Assembly: GCF_002934235.1 (NCBI RefSeq)
Contig: NZ_PTIS01000012.1
Coordinates: 24,950-88,949, forward strand
DNA: 64,000 nucleotides
Source: Clostridium algidicarnis DSM 15099
GTDB taxonomy: Bacteria; Bacillota; Clostridia; Clostridiales; Clostridiaceae
Reading direction: 5' to 3'
The number at the start of each line of letters is the position of its first letter. The stretch's first letter is position 1. The translations under genes and the position numbers were made by a program. A model generated the notes under the pieces. The model saw only the letters and a list, made by a program, of their open reading frames with translations. It was not told the DNA's origin and searched no databases. Of this stretch, positions 1 to 8,619 are shown one piece after another.

Positions 1-492
1 GCAAAACCAGGTATCATAAAGACTTTATCTGGAGAAATAAAAGGGAATCATAATGGGCTTATGTACTACACTTTGGGGCAAAGAAAAGGACTTGGTATAG
101 GTGGTGAAGGTAACGCTTGGTTCGTAGCTGAAAAAGATCTTAAAAACAATATACTTTACGTAGCTCAAGGTGAGGATAATCCTCTTTTATATTCTTATGG
201 TCTTATAGCTACAGATCTAAGTTTTATAAGCAGTAATCCTAAGCCTAGCAGATTTAAATGTACTGCTAAATTTAGATATAGACAGCCAGATCAAGATGTT
301 ACAGTAACTATTATGGAAGATGATACATGTTTTGTAGAATTTGAAGACAAGCAAAAGGCTATAACGCCAGGTCAAGAGGTAGTTTTTTATGATGACTTAG
401 AATGTCTTGGTGGAGCTACTATAGACAAATACTTTAAAAATGTAGATAGCATGAACAAATTTAAACAATATAACTTATCAAGTGATTCTTAG
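1..492 (+). CDS. mnmA: tRNA-specific 2-thiouridylase MnmA, C-terminal part
   Basis: This is the 3' end of a gene entering from the left edge; the frame is open from base 1 and gives 163 residues to a TAG stop. MnmA uses ATP and a persulfide relay to make 2-thiouridine at the wobble base of tRNA-Lys, -Glu and -Gln in the cytoplasm. The diagnostic stretch [17 protein letters not shown] (residues 20-36 of the visible part) is the conserved segment after the second catalytic cysteine, followed by the beta-barrel domain that ends in a typical [13 protein letters not shown] tail. The PP-loop and both cysteines lie outside the window. A structured region and a terminator follow the stop. Family identity is clear; only the start is missing. 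Confidence 0.95.
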   Translation, partial: AKPGIIKTLSGEIKGNHNGLMYYTLGQRKGLGIGGEGNAWFVAEKDLKNNILYVAQGEDNPLLYSYGLIATDLSFISSNPKPSRFKCTAKFRYRQPDQDVTVTIMEDDTCFVEFEDKQKAITPGQEVVFYDDLECLGGATIDKYFKNVDSMNKFKQYNLSSDS

Positions 493-636
493 ACTCAGGT
501 TGAGTTTGCTTATAAGGAATACATCTCTCCATCTGAGTCTTAGAAAAACTTATAAAGGGGCGTAGCAGCCGTCATCCCCCACTTTGAAGAGGATAGGGGT
601 GTTAGGTCTGGTAGACATCGGATAAAATTTTAAAAT
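486..636 (+). ncRNA. Candidate structured RNA downstream of mnmA (6S RNA is one hypothesis)
   Basis: The region between mnmA and the terminator is GC-richer than other spacers here and has no ORF. It holds nested inverted repeats: AGACTCAG (491-498) pairs with CTGAGTCT (533-540), extended by TTCT/AGAA to 486-545 with one mismatch. AAAGGGG and a C-run near 572-580 can pair, and that C-run could instead pair with GGGG near 597-600. A small hairpin GTCT/AGAC spans 606-616. It ends just before an intrinsic terminator. Size and setting would suit a stable RNA such as 6S, but I could not match it to a known family from memory, and a long mnmA 3' UTR remains possible. Confidence 0.45.
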
Positions 637-690
637 AAAAAGGTGGCCGAAATACATGATATTTTGGCAACCTTTTTATTTTTTATTATT
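637..690. terminator. Bidirectional intrinsic terminator between mnmA and clpB
   Basis: AAAAAGGT (637-644) pairs with ACCTTTTT (670-677). Inside it GCC pairs with GGC and AAATA with TATTT. T-rich tracts follow in both directions, so it can serve mnmA on plus and clpB on minus. Confidence 0.85.
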
Positions 691-708
691 ATATTTTTAA
701 CCTCATAT

Positions 709-3318
709 TTATTTATTAATACCTTCTTTAATTGTTATTTCTCCATCTTCCATGATTACCTTTATATTATTACCTTCTTTTATTTCTCCGGAAATAATTT
801 TTCTAGCTATTTTTGTTTCTAAAGTATTTTCGATGTATCTTTTAAGTGGTCTTGCACCATAGATAGGATCATAGCCTTCCTTTGCTATAAGCATCTTTAC
901 TTCTTTTGTTATATTTAATTTTATGTTTTTTTCTTCTAATCTATAATCTAAATCCCTCAAAAATATATCTATTATTTTTATTATTCCTTCTTTAGATAAT
1001 GGTTTAAATAAAATTATGTCGTCCATTCTATTAAGAAATTCTGGTTTAAATCTATCTTTCATTTCCTTCAATACCGCATCTTTTATATGACTTTCTATAT
1101 AATCTTCTTGATTATTTTGAAGTAAATATTGACTTCCTATATTAGATGTCATAATTATAATTGTATTTTTAAAATCTATAATATTACCTTTATTATCAGT
1201 CAACCTTCCATCATCTAAAATTTGAAGAAATATATTAAATACATCTTCATTAGCTTTTTCTATCTCATCAAAAAGTATAACACTGTATGGTTTTCTCCTA
1301 ACAGCTTCTGTTAATTGACCCCCTTCTTCGTAACCTACATAACCTGGAGGTGCACCTATAAGTCGAGATACTGAAAACTTCTCCATGTATTCTGACATAT
1401 CTATTCTTATAATATTTTCCTCGCTATCAAATAATGTTCTAGCTAAGGTTTTAGCAAGTTCTGTCTTCCCAACTCCTGTAGGGCCTAAAAATATAAAAGA
1501 TCCAATTGGTTTGTTTGGACTTTTAAGTCCTGCCCTTGCCCTAATAACAGCGTTTGCTACAGCCTTTATAGGTTCTTCTTGATCTATAACTCTTAATTTT
1601 AGTTCATCTTCCAGTCTTAAAAGTTTATTTCTTTCCCCTTCTAAAAGTCTTGAAACAGGAATACCCGTCCAATTTGATACTATATTAGATATTTCCTCCT
1701 CCGTTACCTCCTCTTTTAACAGTGCCCCTTCGTAGTTATCTTTAATTAACTTTTCTTTTTCTTCAATCTTCATTTCTATTTGCGGAAGCCTGCCATACTT
1801 TAATTCTGCTACCTTATTTAAATCATATTCTCTCTCGTACTTTTCAATTTGACCCCTAACATCGTCAAGTTCAGTTTTTAAATCTCTAACTTCTAAGATA
1901 TGAGACTTTTCTTTATCATACTTAGCTGTCATAGCCTTATCCTTTTCTTTTAATTCACTAAGTTCTTTTTCTAAATTCATTAATCTTTCTTTAGAAAAGC
2001 TATCTTTTTCTTTACTTAAGATTTCAAGTTCAATTTCTAGTTGGAATATCCTTCTTCTAATAATATCAAGTTCTGTAGGCAAACTATCTATTTCCATTCT
2101 TATCATTGCACCAGCTTCATCCATAAGGTCTATGGCCTTATCTGGCAAGAATCTATCTGTTATATATCTATCAGATAATTTAACTGAAGCTATTAAAGCT
2201 GAATCATGAATTCTTACTCCATGATGTATTTCAAATCTTTCTTTTAATCCCCTTAATATAGATATGGTATCTTCTACAGATGGCTCTCCTATTATTACAG
2301 GTTGAAATCTTCTTTCTAAAGCTTTGTCTTTTTCAATATACTGCCTATATTCATCAAAGGTAGTGGCACCTATGCAATGAAGCTCTCCCCTAGCTAATAG
2401 AGGTTTTATAAGATTACCCGCATCCATAGAACCTTCTACTTTACCTGCTCCTACTATATTATGAAGTTCATCAATAAATAAAATTATTTTTCCATTACTT
2501 CTTTGAACTTCTTTCAATACCGCTTTTAATCTTTCTTCAAACTCTCCTCTATATTTAGCTCCCGCAATTAAAGCTCCCATATCTAATGAAAATATTATCT
2601 TATCTTTAAGAGTCTCTGGAATATCTCCTCTTACAATTCTTTCTGCAAGACCTTCAACTATGGCTGTTTTACCAACTCCAGGTTCACCTATTAATACAGG
2701 ATTATTTTTAGTTCTTCTAGATAATATTCTAATAGTTCTTCTTATTTCTTCATCTCTTCCTATGACAGGATCTAACTTATGGTTTCTAGCAAGCTCTACA
2801 AGATTCATCCCATACTTTTTTAGAGCATCATAGGTACCTTCTGGATCTACAGTATCTACCCTTTGATTTCCTCTAGTTTTAGCTAACGCATTCATAAAAT
2901 CTTTTTTAACTATCCCATTATTTTTCATTATCTTTCCTGTAAGTCCTTTAAAATCTATATCCATTATTGCTAACATAACATGCTCAACACTAACATAAGA
3001 ATCTTTAAAATTGTTGGCTATTTTTTCTGCTGCAATAAATACTTCTTCTATGCCTCTTGTAGGGTATACAGAATTTCCAGCAGCACCACTTCCTAACACC
3101 TTAGGTAATCTTTCTAATTCACTGTCTATATTATCCCTTAGTGCTTTTAAATTTACCCCTATTTTTTCTAATATATTTGGTATAAGTCCATCTTCTTGCT
3201 GCACAAGTGCTGCAAAGAGATGTATTATATCAATTTGTTGATGATTGTAACTTACAGCCAAAGCATTAGAATCATTTAATGATTGTTGTACTCTTAATGT
3301 TAACTTTTCTATATTCAT
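709..3318 (-). CDS. clpB: ATP-dependent disaggregase chaperone ClpB
   Basis: ClpB is a hexameric AAA+ machine that threads aggregated proteins through its pore with DnaK. The 869-residue product has the N-terminal Clp repeat domain (about 1-145), a first AAA+ module with Walker A GEPGVGKT near residue 210 and Walker B LFIDELHN, a long charged coiled coil (about 400-530) that separates ClpB from ClpC/ClpA, and a second AAA+ module with GPTGVGKT and a GYVGYEEGG pore loop. I chose the ATG at 3318 (MNIEKLTL), nine bases after AGGAGG; an upstream in-frame ATG reads through the ribosome site. No CIRCE or CtsR repeat was recognised upstream. A 21-bp inverted repeat lies just before the ribosome site. 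Confidence 0.97.
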   Translation of the reverse strand: MNIEKLTLRVQQSLNDSNALAVSYNHQQIDIIHLFAALVQQEDGLIPNILEKIGVNLKALRDNIDSELERLPKVLGSGAAGNSVYPTRGIEEVFIAAEKIANNFKDSYVSVEHVMLAIMDIDFKGLTGKIMKNNGIVKKDFMNALAKTRGNQRVDTVDPEGTYDALKKYGMNLVELARNHKLDPVIGRDEEIRRTIRILSRRTKNNPVLIGEPGVGKTAIVEGLAERIVRGDIPETLKDKIIFSLDMGALIAGAKYRGEFEERLKAVLKEVQRSNGKIILFIDELHNIVGAGKVEGSMDAGNLIKPLLARGELHCIGATTFDEYRQYIEKDKALERRFQPVIIGEPSVEDTISILRGLKERFEIHHGVRIHDSALIASVKLSDRYITDRFLPDKAIDLMDEAGAMIRMEIDSLPTELDIIRRRIFQLEIELEILSKEKDSFSKERLMNLEKELSELKEKDKAMTAKYDKEKSHILEVRDLKTELDDVRGQIEKYEREYDLNKVAELKYGRLPQIEMKIEEKEKLIKDNYEGALLKEEVTEEEISNIVSNWTGIPVSRLLEGERNKLLRLEDELKLRVIDQEEPIKAVANAVIRARAGLKSPNKPIGSFIFLGPTGVGKTELAKTLARTLFDSEENIIRIDMSEYMEKFSVSRLIGAPPGYVGYEEGGQLTEAVRRKPYSVILFDEIEKANEDVFNIFLQILDDGRLTDNKGNIIDFKNTIIIMTSNIGSQYLLQNNQEDYIESHIKDAVLKEMKDRFKPEFLNRMDDIILFKPLSKEGIIKIIDIFLRDLDYRLEEKNIKLNITKEVKMLIAKEGYDPIYGARPLKRYIENTLETKIARKIISGEIKEGNNIKVIMEDGEITIKEGINK

Positions 3319-3341
3319 ACATCTTCTCCTCCTAAGCATAT

Positions 3342-3395
3342 TTTTTATTTTTATGATATATTATATAGTTTATCAATATATCATAAAAATAAAAA
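3342..3395. repeat. Perfect 21-bp A/T-rich inverted repeat before clpB
   Basis: The arm at 3342-3362 (TTTTTATTTTTATGATATAT plus T) is exactly complementary to 3375-3395, with a 12-base loop. It lies 11 bp upstream of the clpB AGGAGG. It lacks a clean T-run after the stem in the minus direction, so it is not an obvious terminator of the upstream gene. Confidence 0.75.
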
Positions 3396-3476
3396 GACTA
3401 TACTACAATGTAATACAATCTTTTTTCATTAAATATATCGTTAAAATCTTTAATTATATCTAAAAAAAGACATCTA

Positions 3477-4736
3477 TTATATCTTCTTTTGAAGGCTTAT
3501 TGCTAATGTAAAATTTTTTATAGCTTCACTTATATCTCCCATCTTATAATACATATTTCCCATTTCCATATATCTTTCATATCGTTCTTGATTATTTGCA
3601 TATTTAAACAAGGCATCTGTAGAAAGATTCATATACATGTCAGCTTTATCGTAATGTCCAAGCTTTTGTAATATAGCAGATTTAAAGTAATATGACTTTT
3701 CTATATGATTTATATCATCACAATCTATAGCCAGATTCAAAGCTTCATTAGAAATTAATTGTGCTTCATCTAGTATACCATTTTCCACCAATACTTCTAT
3801 ACACCTTAGCATACATCCTACTAATTCCTTTTTATCATGTTTTGGATATATATTTAACCCTTCTTTTATATATTTTGTAGCTTTATCCTTATAGCCATTT
3901 TCGAACATCGGGATAGCATAGTTTAACATAGCATTAGCTTTTCCCTTGTTATCCGCTTTAAAATATTTATAAGATTTCTCTTCATATTCTTCAAAGTTAT
4001 CCTTTTCCATTTTTAAGGATAATATAGCAAGTAAATGATAAATTTCTGCATTTTTGGTATCATCCTTCACACTATCTAAAATATCTATAACTGTAGAAAT
4101 AACTTCATAAGCTTTATCATAGTCTTCTATCATCATATAACATGCTGATTCATTGTATATAACTGTTGATAACATTTCATAATCTTGCATTTCATTTTCA
4201 GCTAAATACTTTTTTACAGAATTATAATAGGTAGCTGCTTGTAAATATTCTTTATTCATATATAAATATTTTGCCATATCCTTATAATAAATAAGTCTGC
4301 TATTATAAGGATCTGACTTTTGACAAAGATCGTAATACTTAGCGTTTATAATCTGAATATTTTCGAACTTACCAACTTTTAAGTATCCATCAAATAAAAT
4401 ATGTACTATTTCAAATGCCAAGTTATAATATTTGCATTCTAGTGAATATTCCAAATTATATTGGAGTTTCTCCTCTACCTCATCATTAAATTTGCTATTT
4501 TTCAACAATTCTATATTGTCTTTTATTTGTTCATCAGTGTTTTTCATAAGATAATCCACATCTAAATTAAGCTTTTTTGCTATATACTCTACAACCCTTC
4601 TTTCTGGCACAACCTTACCATTCTCTATACAGCTCATTTTGGATACTGATATTTCATCTTCACATATATCCTTTAATGTAGCCCCTTTATATATTCTAGC
4701 TCTTTTAATCTTCTCTCCCGTAGATAATATTTCCAT
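3477..4736 (-). CDS. XRE-family regulator with TPR repeats (copy 1)
   Basis: The 419-residue cytoplasmic protein starts with an XRE/Cro-type helix-turn-helix (about residues 7-65: GEKIKRARIYKGATLKDICE ... ISVSKMSCIENGKVVPE), followed by alpha-helical repeats spaced like tetratricopeptide repeats to the C terminus (for example YYKMGDISEAIKNFTLAISL). This layout is that of RRNPP-type regulators that bind short peptides in the TPR groove, although many family members have no known ligand. It lies directly downstream of a homologous regulator (copy 2), 49 bases apart, probably co-transcribed. The start ATG has AGGTG upstream. No adjacent pheromone precursor gene was seen, so any peptide-sensing role is inference. 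Confidence 0.85.
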   Translation of the reverse strand: MEILSTGEKIKRARIYKGATLKDICEDEISVSKMSCIENGKVVPERRVVEYIAKKLNLDVDYLMKNTDEQIKDNIELLKNSKFNDEVEEKLQYNLEYSLECKYYNLAFEIVHILFDGYLKVGKFENIQIINAKYYDLCQKSDPYNSRLIYYKDMAKYLYMNKEYLQAATYYNSVKKYLAENEMQDYEMLSTVIYNESACYMMIEDYDKAYEVISTVIDILDSVKDDTKNAEIYHLLAILSLKMEKDNFEEYEEKSYKYFKADNKGKANAMLNYAIPMFENGYKDKATKYIKEGLNIYPKHDKKELVGCMLRCIEVLVENGILDEAQLISNEALNLAIDCDDINHIEKSYYFKSAILQKLGHYDKADMYMNLSTDALFKYANNQERYERYMEMGNMYYKMGDISEAIKNFTLAISLQKKI

Positions 4737-4785
4737 AACTTATCACACCTATCCAAATAAAAATTATTTTCAATGGTTTTTGTAC

Positions 4786-6090
4786 CTAAATATCCTTAAT
4801 TACTCCTAGTTTCTTAAACATTAATACCCCTTCATTAAGATATTTAGCTGCGCCCTTGTCATCTTTATTTTCTATATAATAATTTCCTAAAATTATTGAT
4901 ATTTCTGCAGCTTCTTTATAAATTTCCATATTTTTCGCAAAATTCAAAGCCATTATTAAGGTATTTTCTGCCTCCGAACTATTTTGTTCTAACATTTCTA
5001 CTTTATATTTTAAAAGGTAATATTTTATTAAAGCATCGTTGTCACCATCTTCTATTTTAGATGATATCTCACTTAAAGCCTTTATACAGTTTTCTTTATC
5101 TTTTATTTTTATGTAATTTTCACAAATATTTATAAGTGTCTCTACTATTTTAGGATCCTCATTTCTTAAACGCATGTCTTTTGCTTTATTAAAATGTTTA
5201 AATGATTGCTCAATATTTTCAAACTCATAAAATAATTTTCCTAAATTGTTTTCAATCTGAGATACTTGAAATGAATCTTTTAACTCTCTGAATATGTCTA
5301 AGGTTTTCACAGAATATTTTATAGCATTATCTACATCACCTTTTTTATTATATTGGTCTGCTAATAAAAGAAGTGACTTTGCATAATTCTTTTTATCATC
5401 TAGCTTACTAAACTTTTCTTTTGCAAGATAAGTATAGCTTATTGCCTCATTTAAACTTTCTAGTTTATAGAATGTATTTGCAATATAGTAATATATCTCA
5501 CCTATCAAGGCATCATCACCCATATTGTTTTCTAAAAATGTCTTTTCTGCTTGCTTTAAATAACTACTAGCGGAATAATAAGCTTTTGCATCAAATGTAA
5601 CCTTGCCTAAATTTAAAAATGTTTTTACAATATCTTCATAGCTATTGTTTTTTATGAATATAACATTTGATGATAAAAAAAGTTGTTGTGCGAGTCCATA
5701 TTCATTTCGAGATTTATGTATGATAGCACTTAGATATAAATTTTTTGCCTTTCTATATTCTAAGTTATATTTTTCTCCATAATATAAAGCCTTTTCTATA
5801 TATCCAATGGCACTATTTAAATCTTCATTAAGTATATTAGCTTCTGCCATATTCTCAAAAAACAAACAAATCTTTTCTGCTTGACTTTCCTCAGATTCCA
5901 TAAGATAATCTACAGAAGTCTCAAGGGCATAGGCTAAATATTCTAATAAGTCCATACTAGGATTAGATTTACCTGACTCTACTAAACTTATTTGTCCTGG
6001 GGTTATCCTGTCTTTAGCTAAGTCCTTTAATGTCATATTTAATTCTTTTCTCCGTCTTTTAATCTTTTCTCCTAAAGATAAAATCTCCAT
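4786..6090 (-). CDS. XRE-family regulator with TPR repeats (copy 2)
   Basis: This 434-residue protein is a paralogue of the next gene downstream, sharing MEILS-GEKIKR at the start. The helix-turn-helix is about residues 5-65 (LGEKIKRRRKELNMTLKDLA ... ITPGQISLVESGKSNPS), and the rest is predicted TPR helices (for example LNEAISYTYLAKEKFSKL, VDNAIKYSVKTLDIF). I set the start at ATG 6090, seven bases after GGAAG; a GTG two codons earlier is too close to that site. It probably regulates transcription in response to a ligand held by the TPR domain, identity unknown. The tandem arrangement suggests duplication and perhaps cross-regulation. Confidence 0.85.
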   Translation of the reverse strand: MEILSLGEKIKRRRKELNMTLKDLAKDRITPGQISLVESGKSNPSMDLLEYLAYALETSVDYLMESEESQAEKICLFFENMAEANILNEDLNSAIGYIEKALYYGEKYNLEYRKAKNLYLSAIIHKSRNEYGLAQQLFLSSNVIFIKNNSYEDIVKTFLNLGKVTFDAKAYYSASSYLKQAEKTFLENNMGDDALIGEIYYYIANTFYKLESLNEAISYTYLAKEKFSKLDDKKNYAKSLLLLADQYNKKGDVDNAIKYSVKTLDIFRELKDSFQVSQIENNLGKLFYEFENIEQSFKHFNKAKDMRLRNEDPKIVETLINICENYIKIKDKENCIKALSEISSKIEDGDNDALIKYYLLKYKVEMLEQNSSEAENTLIMALNFAKNMEIYKEAAEISIILGNYYIENKDDKGAAKYLNEGVLMFKKLGVIKDI

Positions 6091-6316
6091 AATCACTCTT
6101 CCTTCATAATATATATTAATGATCTAATACTTTGCATGAATATTCTGTTTTATTATACCATATTTTTAGCGTAAACCCTATATTTTTTAGTATAAATAGA
6201 GTATGCTTTAATTTTTTCTTTAGTTTTTTTACATCTTATTACATATAATTACATTCCATCATCATATTCCCACATACCTATAAGTTTTTATAAGTTCTAT
6301 TCAATTAAATAAAATC

Positions 6317-6357
6317 TAAAAAAAAGAAGCTTAATAAAAATTAAGCTTCTCTTTTTT
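6317..6357. terminator. Intrinsic terminator
   Basis: GAAGCTTAA (6326-6334) and TTAAGCTTC (6341-6349) form a perfect 9-bp stem, with A-run before and T-run after. It lies just after the small minus-strand gene at 6365-6544 and can work in both directions. Confidence 0.85.
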
Positions 6358-6364
6358 TGTATCA

Positions 6365-6544
6365 TTATTTCATAAAATTTGACATTCCGCTGTACATGCT
6401 ATCTGCTACATTTCTTATGCTTTTTCCTGATCTTTTAATCTTCTTTTTAGTTTTTTTGTCTATCATGTCAGTACTCATCATGCTAACAGCAGCACCTATA
6501 GCAATTCCAGTAGTCATTCCTGTGATAAATTTAGTCTTTTTCAT
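6365..6544 (-). CDS. Small YtxH-like membrane protein (59 residues)
   Basis: A 59-residue reading frame on minus begins MKKTKFITGMTTGIAIGAA and ends SNFMK. The N-terminal third is a glycine- and alanine-rich hydrophobic segment that could span the membrane. The rest is Lys-rich and helical (KKTKKKIKRSGKSIRNVADS), like the YtxH/DUF3042-type small proteins common in clostridia. A purine-rich stretch with AGGGGTGG lies about 6 bases before the ATG, and a strong terminator follows the stop, which supports a real monocistronic gene. Function is unknown. A signalling-peptide role for the neighbouring TPR regulators is conceivable, but nothing in the sequence shows it. Confidence 0.7.
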   Translation of the reverse strand: MKKTKFITGMTTGIAIGAAVSMMSTDMIDKKTKKKIKRSGKSIRNVADSMYSGMSNFMK

Positions 6545-6634
6545 GTTTAACCACCCCTTTTTTTTATTTCTATAGGTAGTTTATACACTTTTTATATTAT
6601 TAAACGTTGTAATAATTGGAGAATGAATAAAACC

Positions 6635-7594
6635 TTATTTTAAAAGATTAATTATAATATTATCTTTTAATTTAATATCTAATGATTTTAAATATTTATT
6701 AGTATCTTTAAGTGAAAGGTTTTTTATTTTTTCTATAGCATACAATATTTCATTTTCATCTTCTACACTATTTATTGTTTGTAACCCCATGTTTTGATTT
6801 TTACTTTCTTTCCTAGGACCTTCATTAAAAATTTTAGAAACTTTTATATTCTCTTTAGAAGACTCACTTACTATGTCTCCGATATCTTCAATTATATGCT
6901 GGTTTATTACTTTTATTTCTTGTTTTTTAAGTAATTTGTTGAATACATTTTTTATTTCTACTCCTGCAGCAGATTTTGCAAGTTCATCTGCTAGCTCATT
7001 ATATAAGTCTAAGGTATGACTATCTACTTTAACAAATATTATTTCTAATCCATTTTCTTTCATAGCATAATTCATGAAATTATAATAATCTTGCGATGAT
7101 TTTCCTTTTCTTTCCCAATATCCTGTAGCATGGTGGCTTATTCCTTCATAATCATGAAATATTATTATATTCTTGTAACCTTCTTTTAAAGCATATTCAG
7201 TTCCTTTAAGTGCAGCTTTAAGTTCACCTGCTATTTGCCTTGAACACTTTTCGCTATCTTCTATACCGCTTCCTTTTTCAACATATACAATTTCATCTTC
7301 TATTATAACCACAAATCCATATCCATAAACTCCAGTTACTATGTTAAAGCTACCATCTACATATATTTGAGGAATATTTTTTGGATACTCATCTATACCT
7401 TTTTTAAGAAGTTTACTATCACTTTTTAAAAAGTTTTCTGCTTCCACCAAAGACTCAAAGCTTTTATATTTAGCACTCTTTACGCCTTTAACATAACTTA
7501 AACACTGGTTCCAACTAGTAACGATTTCATTTGTTACCTTTTGACCCTTTAGACTATCATACCCCTCTTTTATGGCATAAAACTTCTTTCCCAT
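6635..7594 (-). CDS. rnhA: Ribonuclease H1 with N-terminal viroplasmin domain
   Basis: The enzyme cleaves RNA in RNA-DNA hybrids. Residues 1-55 (KKFYAIKEGYDSLKGQKV ... YKSFESLVEAENFL) match the viroplasmin/hybrid-binding domain. Residues about 75-212 are the RNase H fold with all the acidic residues in order: D80 in YVDGSF, E124 in GELKAA, D148 in HDYEG, D203 in DELAKSA, and H193. A further 105 residues without a recognised domain follow, Lys/Glu-rich and longer than in most RNase H1 proteins. The start has GGTGAGG six bases upstream. The DUF1232 gene ends 20 bases before it, so the two are likely one transcript. Confidence 0.92.
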   Translation of the reverse strand: MGKKFYAIKEGYDSLKGQKVTNEIVTSWNQCLSYVKGVKSAKYKSFESLVEAENFLKSDSKLLKKGIDEYPKNIPQIYVDGSFNIVTGVYGYGFVVIIEDEIVYVEKGSGIEDSEKCSRQIAGELKAALKGTEYALKEGYKNIIIFHDYEGISHHATGYWERKGKSSQDYYNFMNYAMKENGLEIIFVKVDSHTLDLYNELADELAKSAAGVEIKNVFNKLLKKQEIKVINQHIIEDIGDIVSESSKENIKVSKIFNEGPRKESKNQNMGLQTINSVEDENEILYAIEKIKNLSLKDTNKYLKSLDIKLKDNIIINLLK

Positions 7595-7614
7595 TTATTA
7601 CCTCACCTTATTTT

Positions 7615-8562
7615 TTATGAAAATTTTAAAATAACATTATATAATTTATCAACATTTGTTCCACCACTAAATTTATTTATATAAGTTATGGCTTCTTTTA
7701 ATACTACAATTATATTATTTTTACCCTCCCAATTTTCTAATATAATAGGGAGCGGTACATCATTAACTATTCTATTGATTGCAAAAAATGCTACTGCAAA
7801 TTCATCTATCTTACCTATAAAAGGTATTCTATCTGGAATAATATCAAATGGCAGAGCTAAATAAGTAATAGATGTACCTAGTGCTATTTTAGTCTTCGTC
7901 TTAACTCTTTTATCTTTAAATATTCTATAAATTAAAGATAAAATATCCGGAATAATCATTGCCCATTCAATAGTTTCTTTATACCTTTCTGGTAGGTTTT
8001 GTGTAACCTTTTCTCTAGTTATAGAGTAACAATCTTTAACCTTTTCTAAATTTTCAATATCATCATAGATTATATCTTCTTTGACATCCTCAATTTTTAA
8101 AGATTCTACACTTTTATTTAATGAAATTTCTAAAGTTGAAACTGAAACTTCCACATAAGATTTTAATAATTCTATATAATCTAATTTAAATGTTACATAA
8201 GGTACAGCTTTTAATAATATATTTAAATCTAATGTAACATTATCTTCTTTAACGTATACGCCCTTTTGTTTTAAATCCTCTATAACCTTCTTTAAGGTAT
8301 ATTTTTTAAGTGGTGATATTACCCCTATCTTGTACACCTTAAGAGATGTGAGCTTTAAATTTATCTCATTGTTATAAAAACTTCCAAATGCTAGGTTAAG
8401 TTTAAATGGAATATCTATAACCTTTTTATATGAACCTATTACTTCTATAAATTCATTTATTAAAATGGATTTAATTTTAAGACCTTCTATATTTAAATAT
8501 TCATCTATAATTCCAATTAAATCCTCTTCTGATAGTTTAACCTTCACATTAGAAATTAGCAT
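7615..8562 (-). CDS. DUF1232-domain protein
   Basis: The 315-residue product has an unrecognised N-terminal half with repeated beta-like segments (LKSLKVYKIGVI, VTLDLNILLKAVPYVTFKLD). A DUF1232/YkvA-type motif sits at about residues 215-270: KTKTKIALGTSITYLALPFD followed by IIPDRIPFIGKIDEFAVAFF. That motif is a hydrophobic hairpin with the PFDIIPD signature, suggesting membrane association. Members of this family have no agreed biochemical role. The gene precedes the RNase H gene by 20 bases in the same direction. The N-terminal region looks like a lipid- or ligand-binding beta domain, but that is only an impression from hydrophobic alternation. Confidence 0.75.
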   Translation of the reverse strand: MLISNVKVKLSEEDLIGIIDEYLNIEGLKIKSILINEFIEVIGSYKKVIDIPFKLNLAFGSFYNNEINLKLTSLKVYKIGVISPLKKYTLKKVIEDLKQKGVYVKEDNVTLDLNILLKAVPYVTFKLDYIELLKSYVEVSVSTLEISLNKSVESLKIEDVKEDIIYDDIENLEKVKDCYSITREKVTQNLPERYKETIEWAMIIPDILSLIYRIFKDKRVKTKTKIALGTSITYLALPFDIIPDRIPFIGKIDEFAVAFFAINRIVNDVPLPIILENWEGKNNIIVVLKEAITYINKFSGGTNVDKLYNVILKFS

Positions 8563-8619
8563 ATTAATCCACTTCCCTTTACTAAATAATCCAAAATATA
8601 ATTAGTTTTTAAAGACATT

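Noticed and set aside
3396..3476. Tiny frame MKKDCITL near the end of the first TPR regulator as a pheromone precursor
   Set aside because: Eight residues only, no secretion signal and no convincing ribosome site.
3319..3476. CIRCE or CtsR operator for clpB
   Set aside because: No TTAGCACTC-type repeat or GGTCAAA repeats are visible; only the A/T inverted repeat is present.
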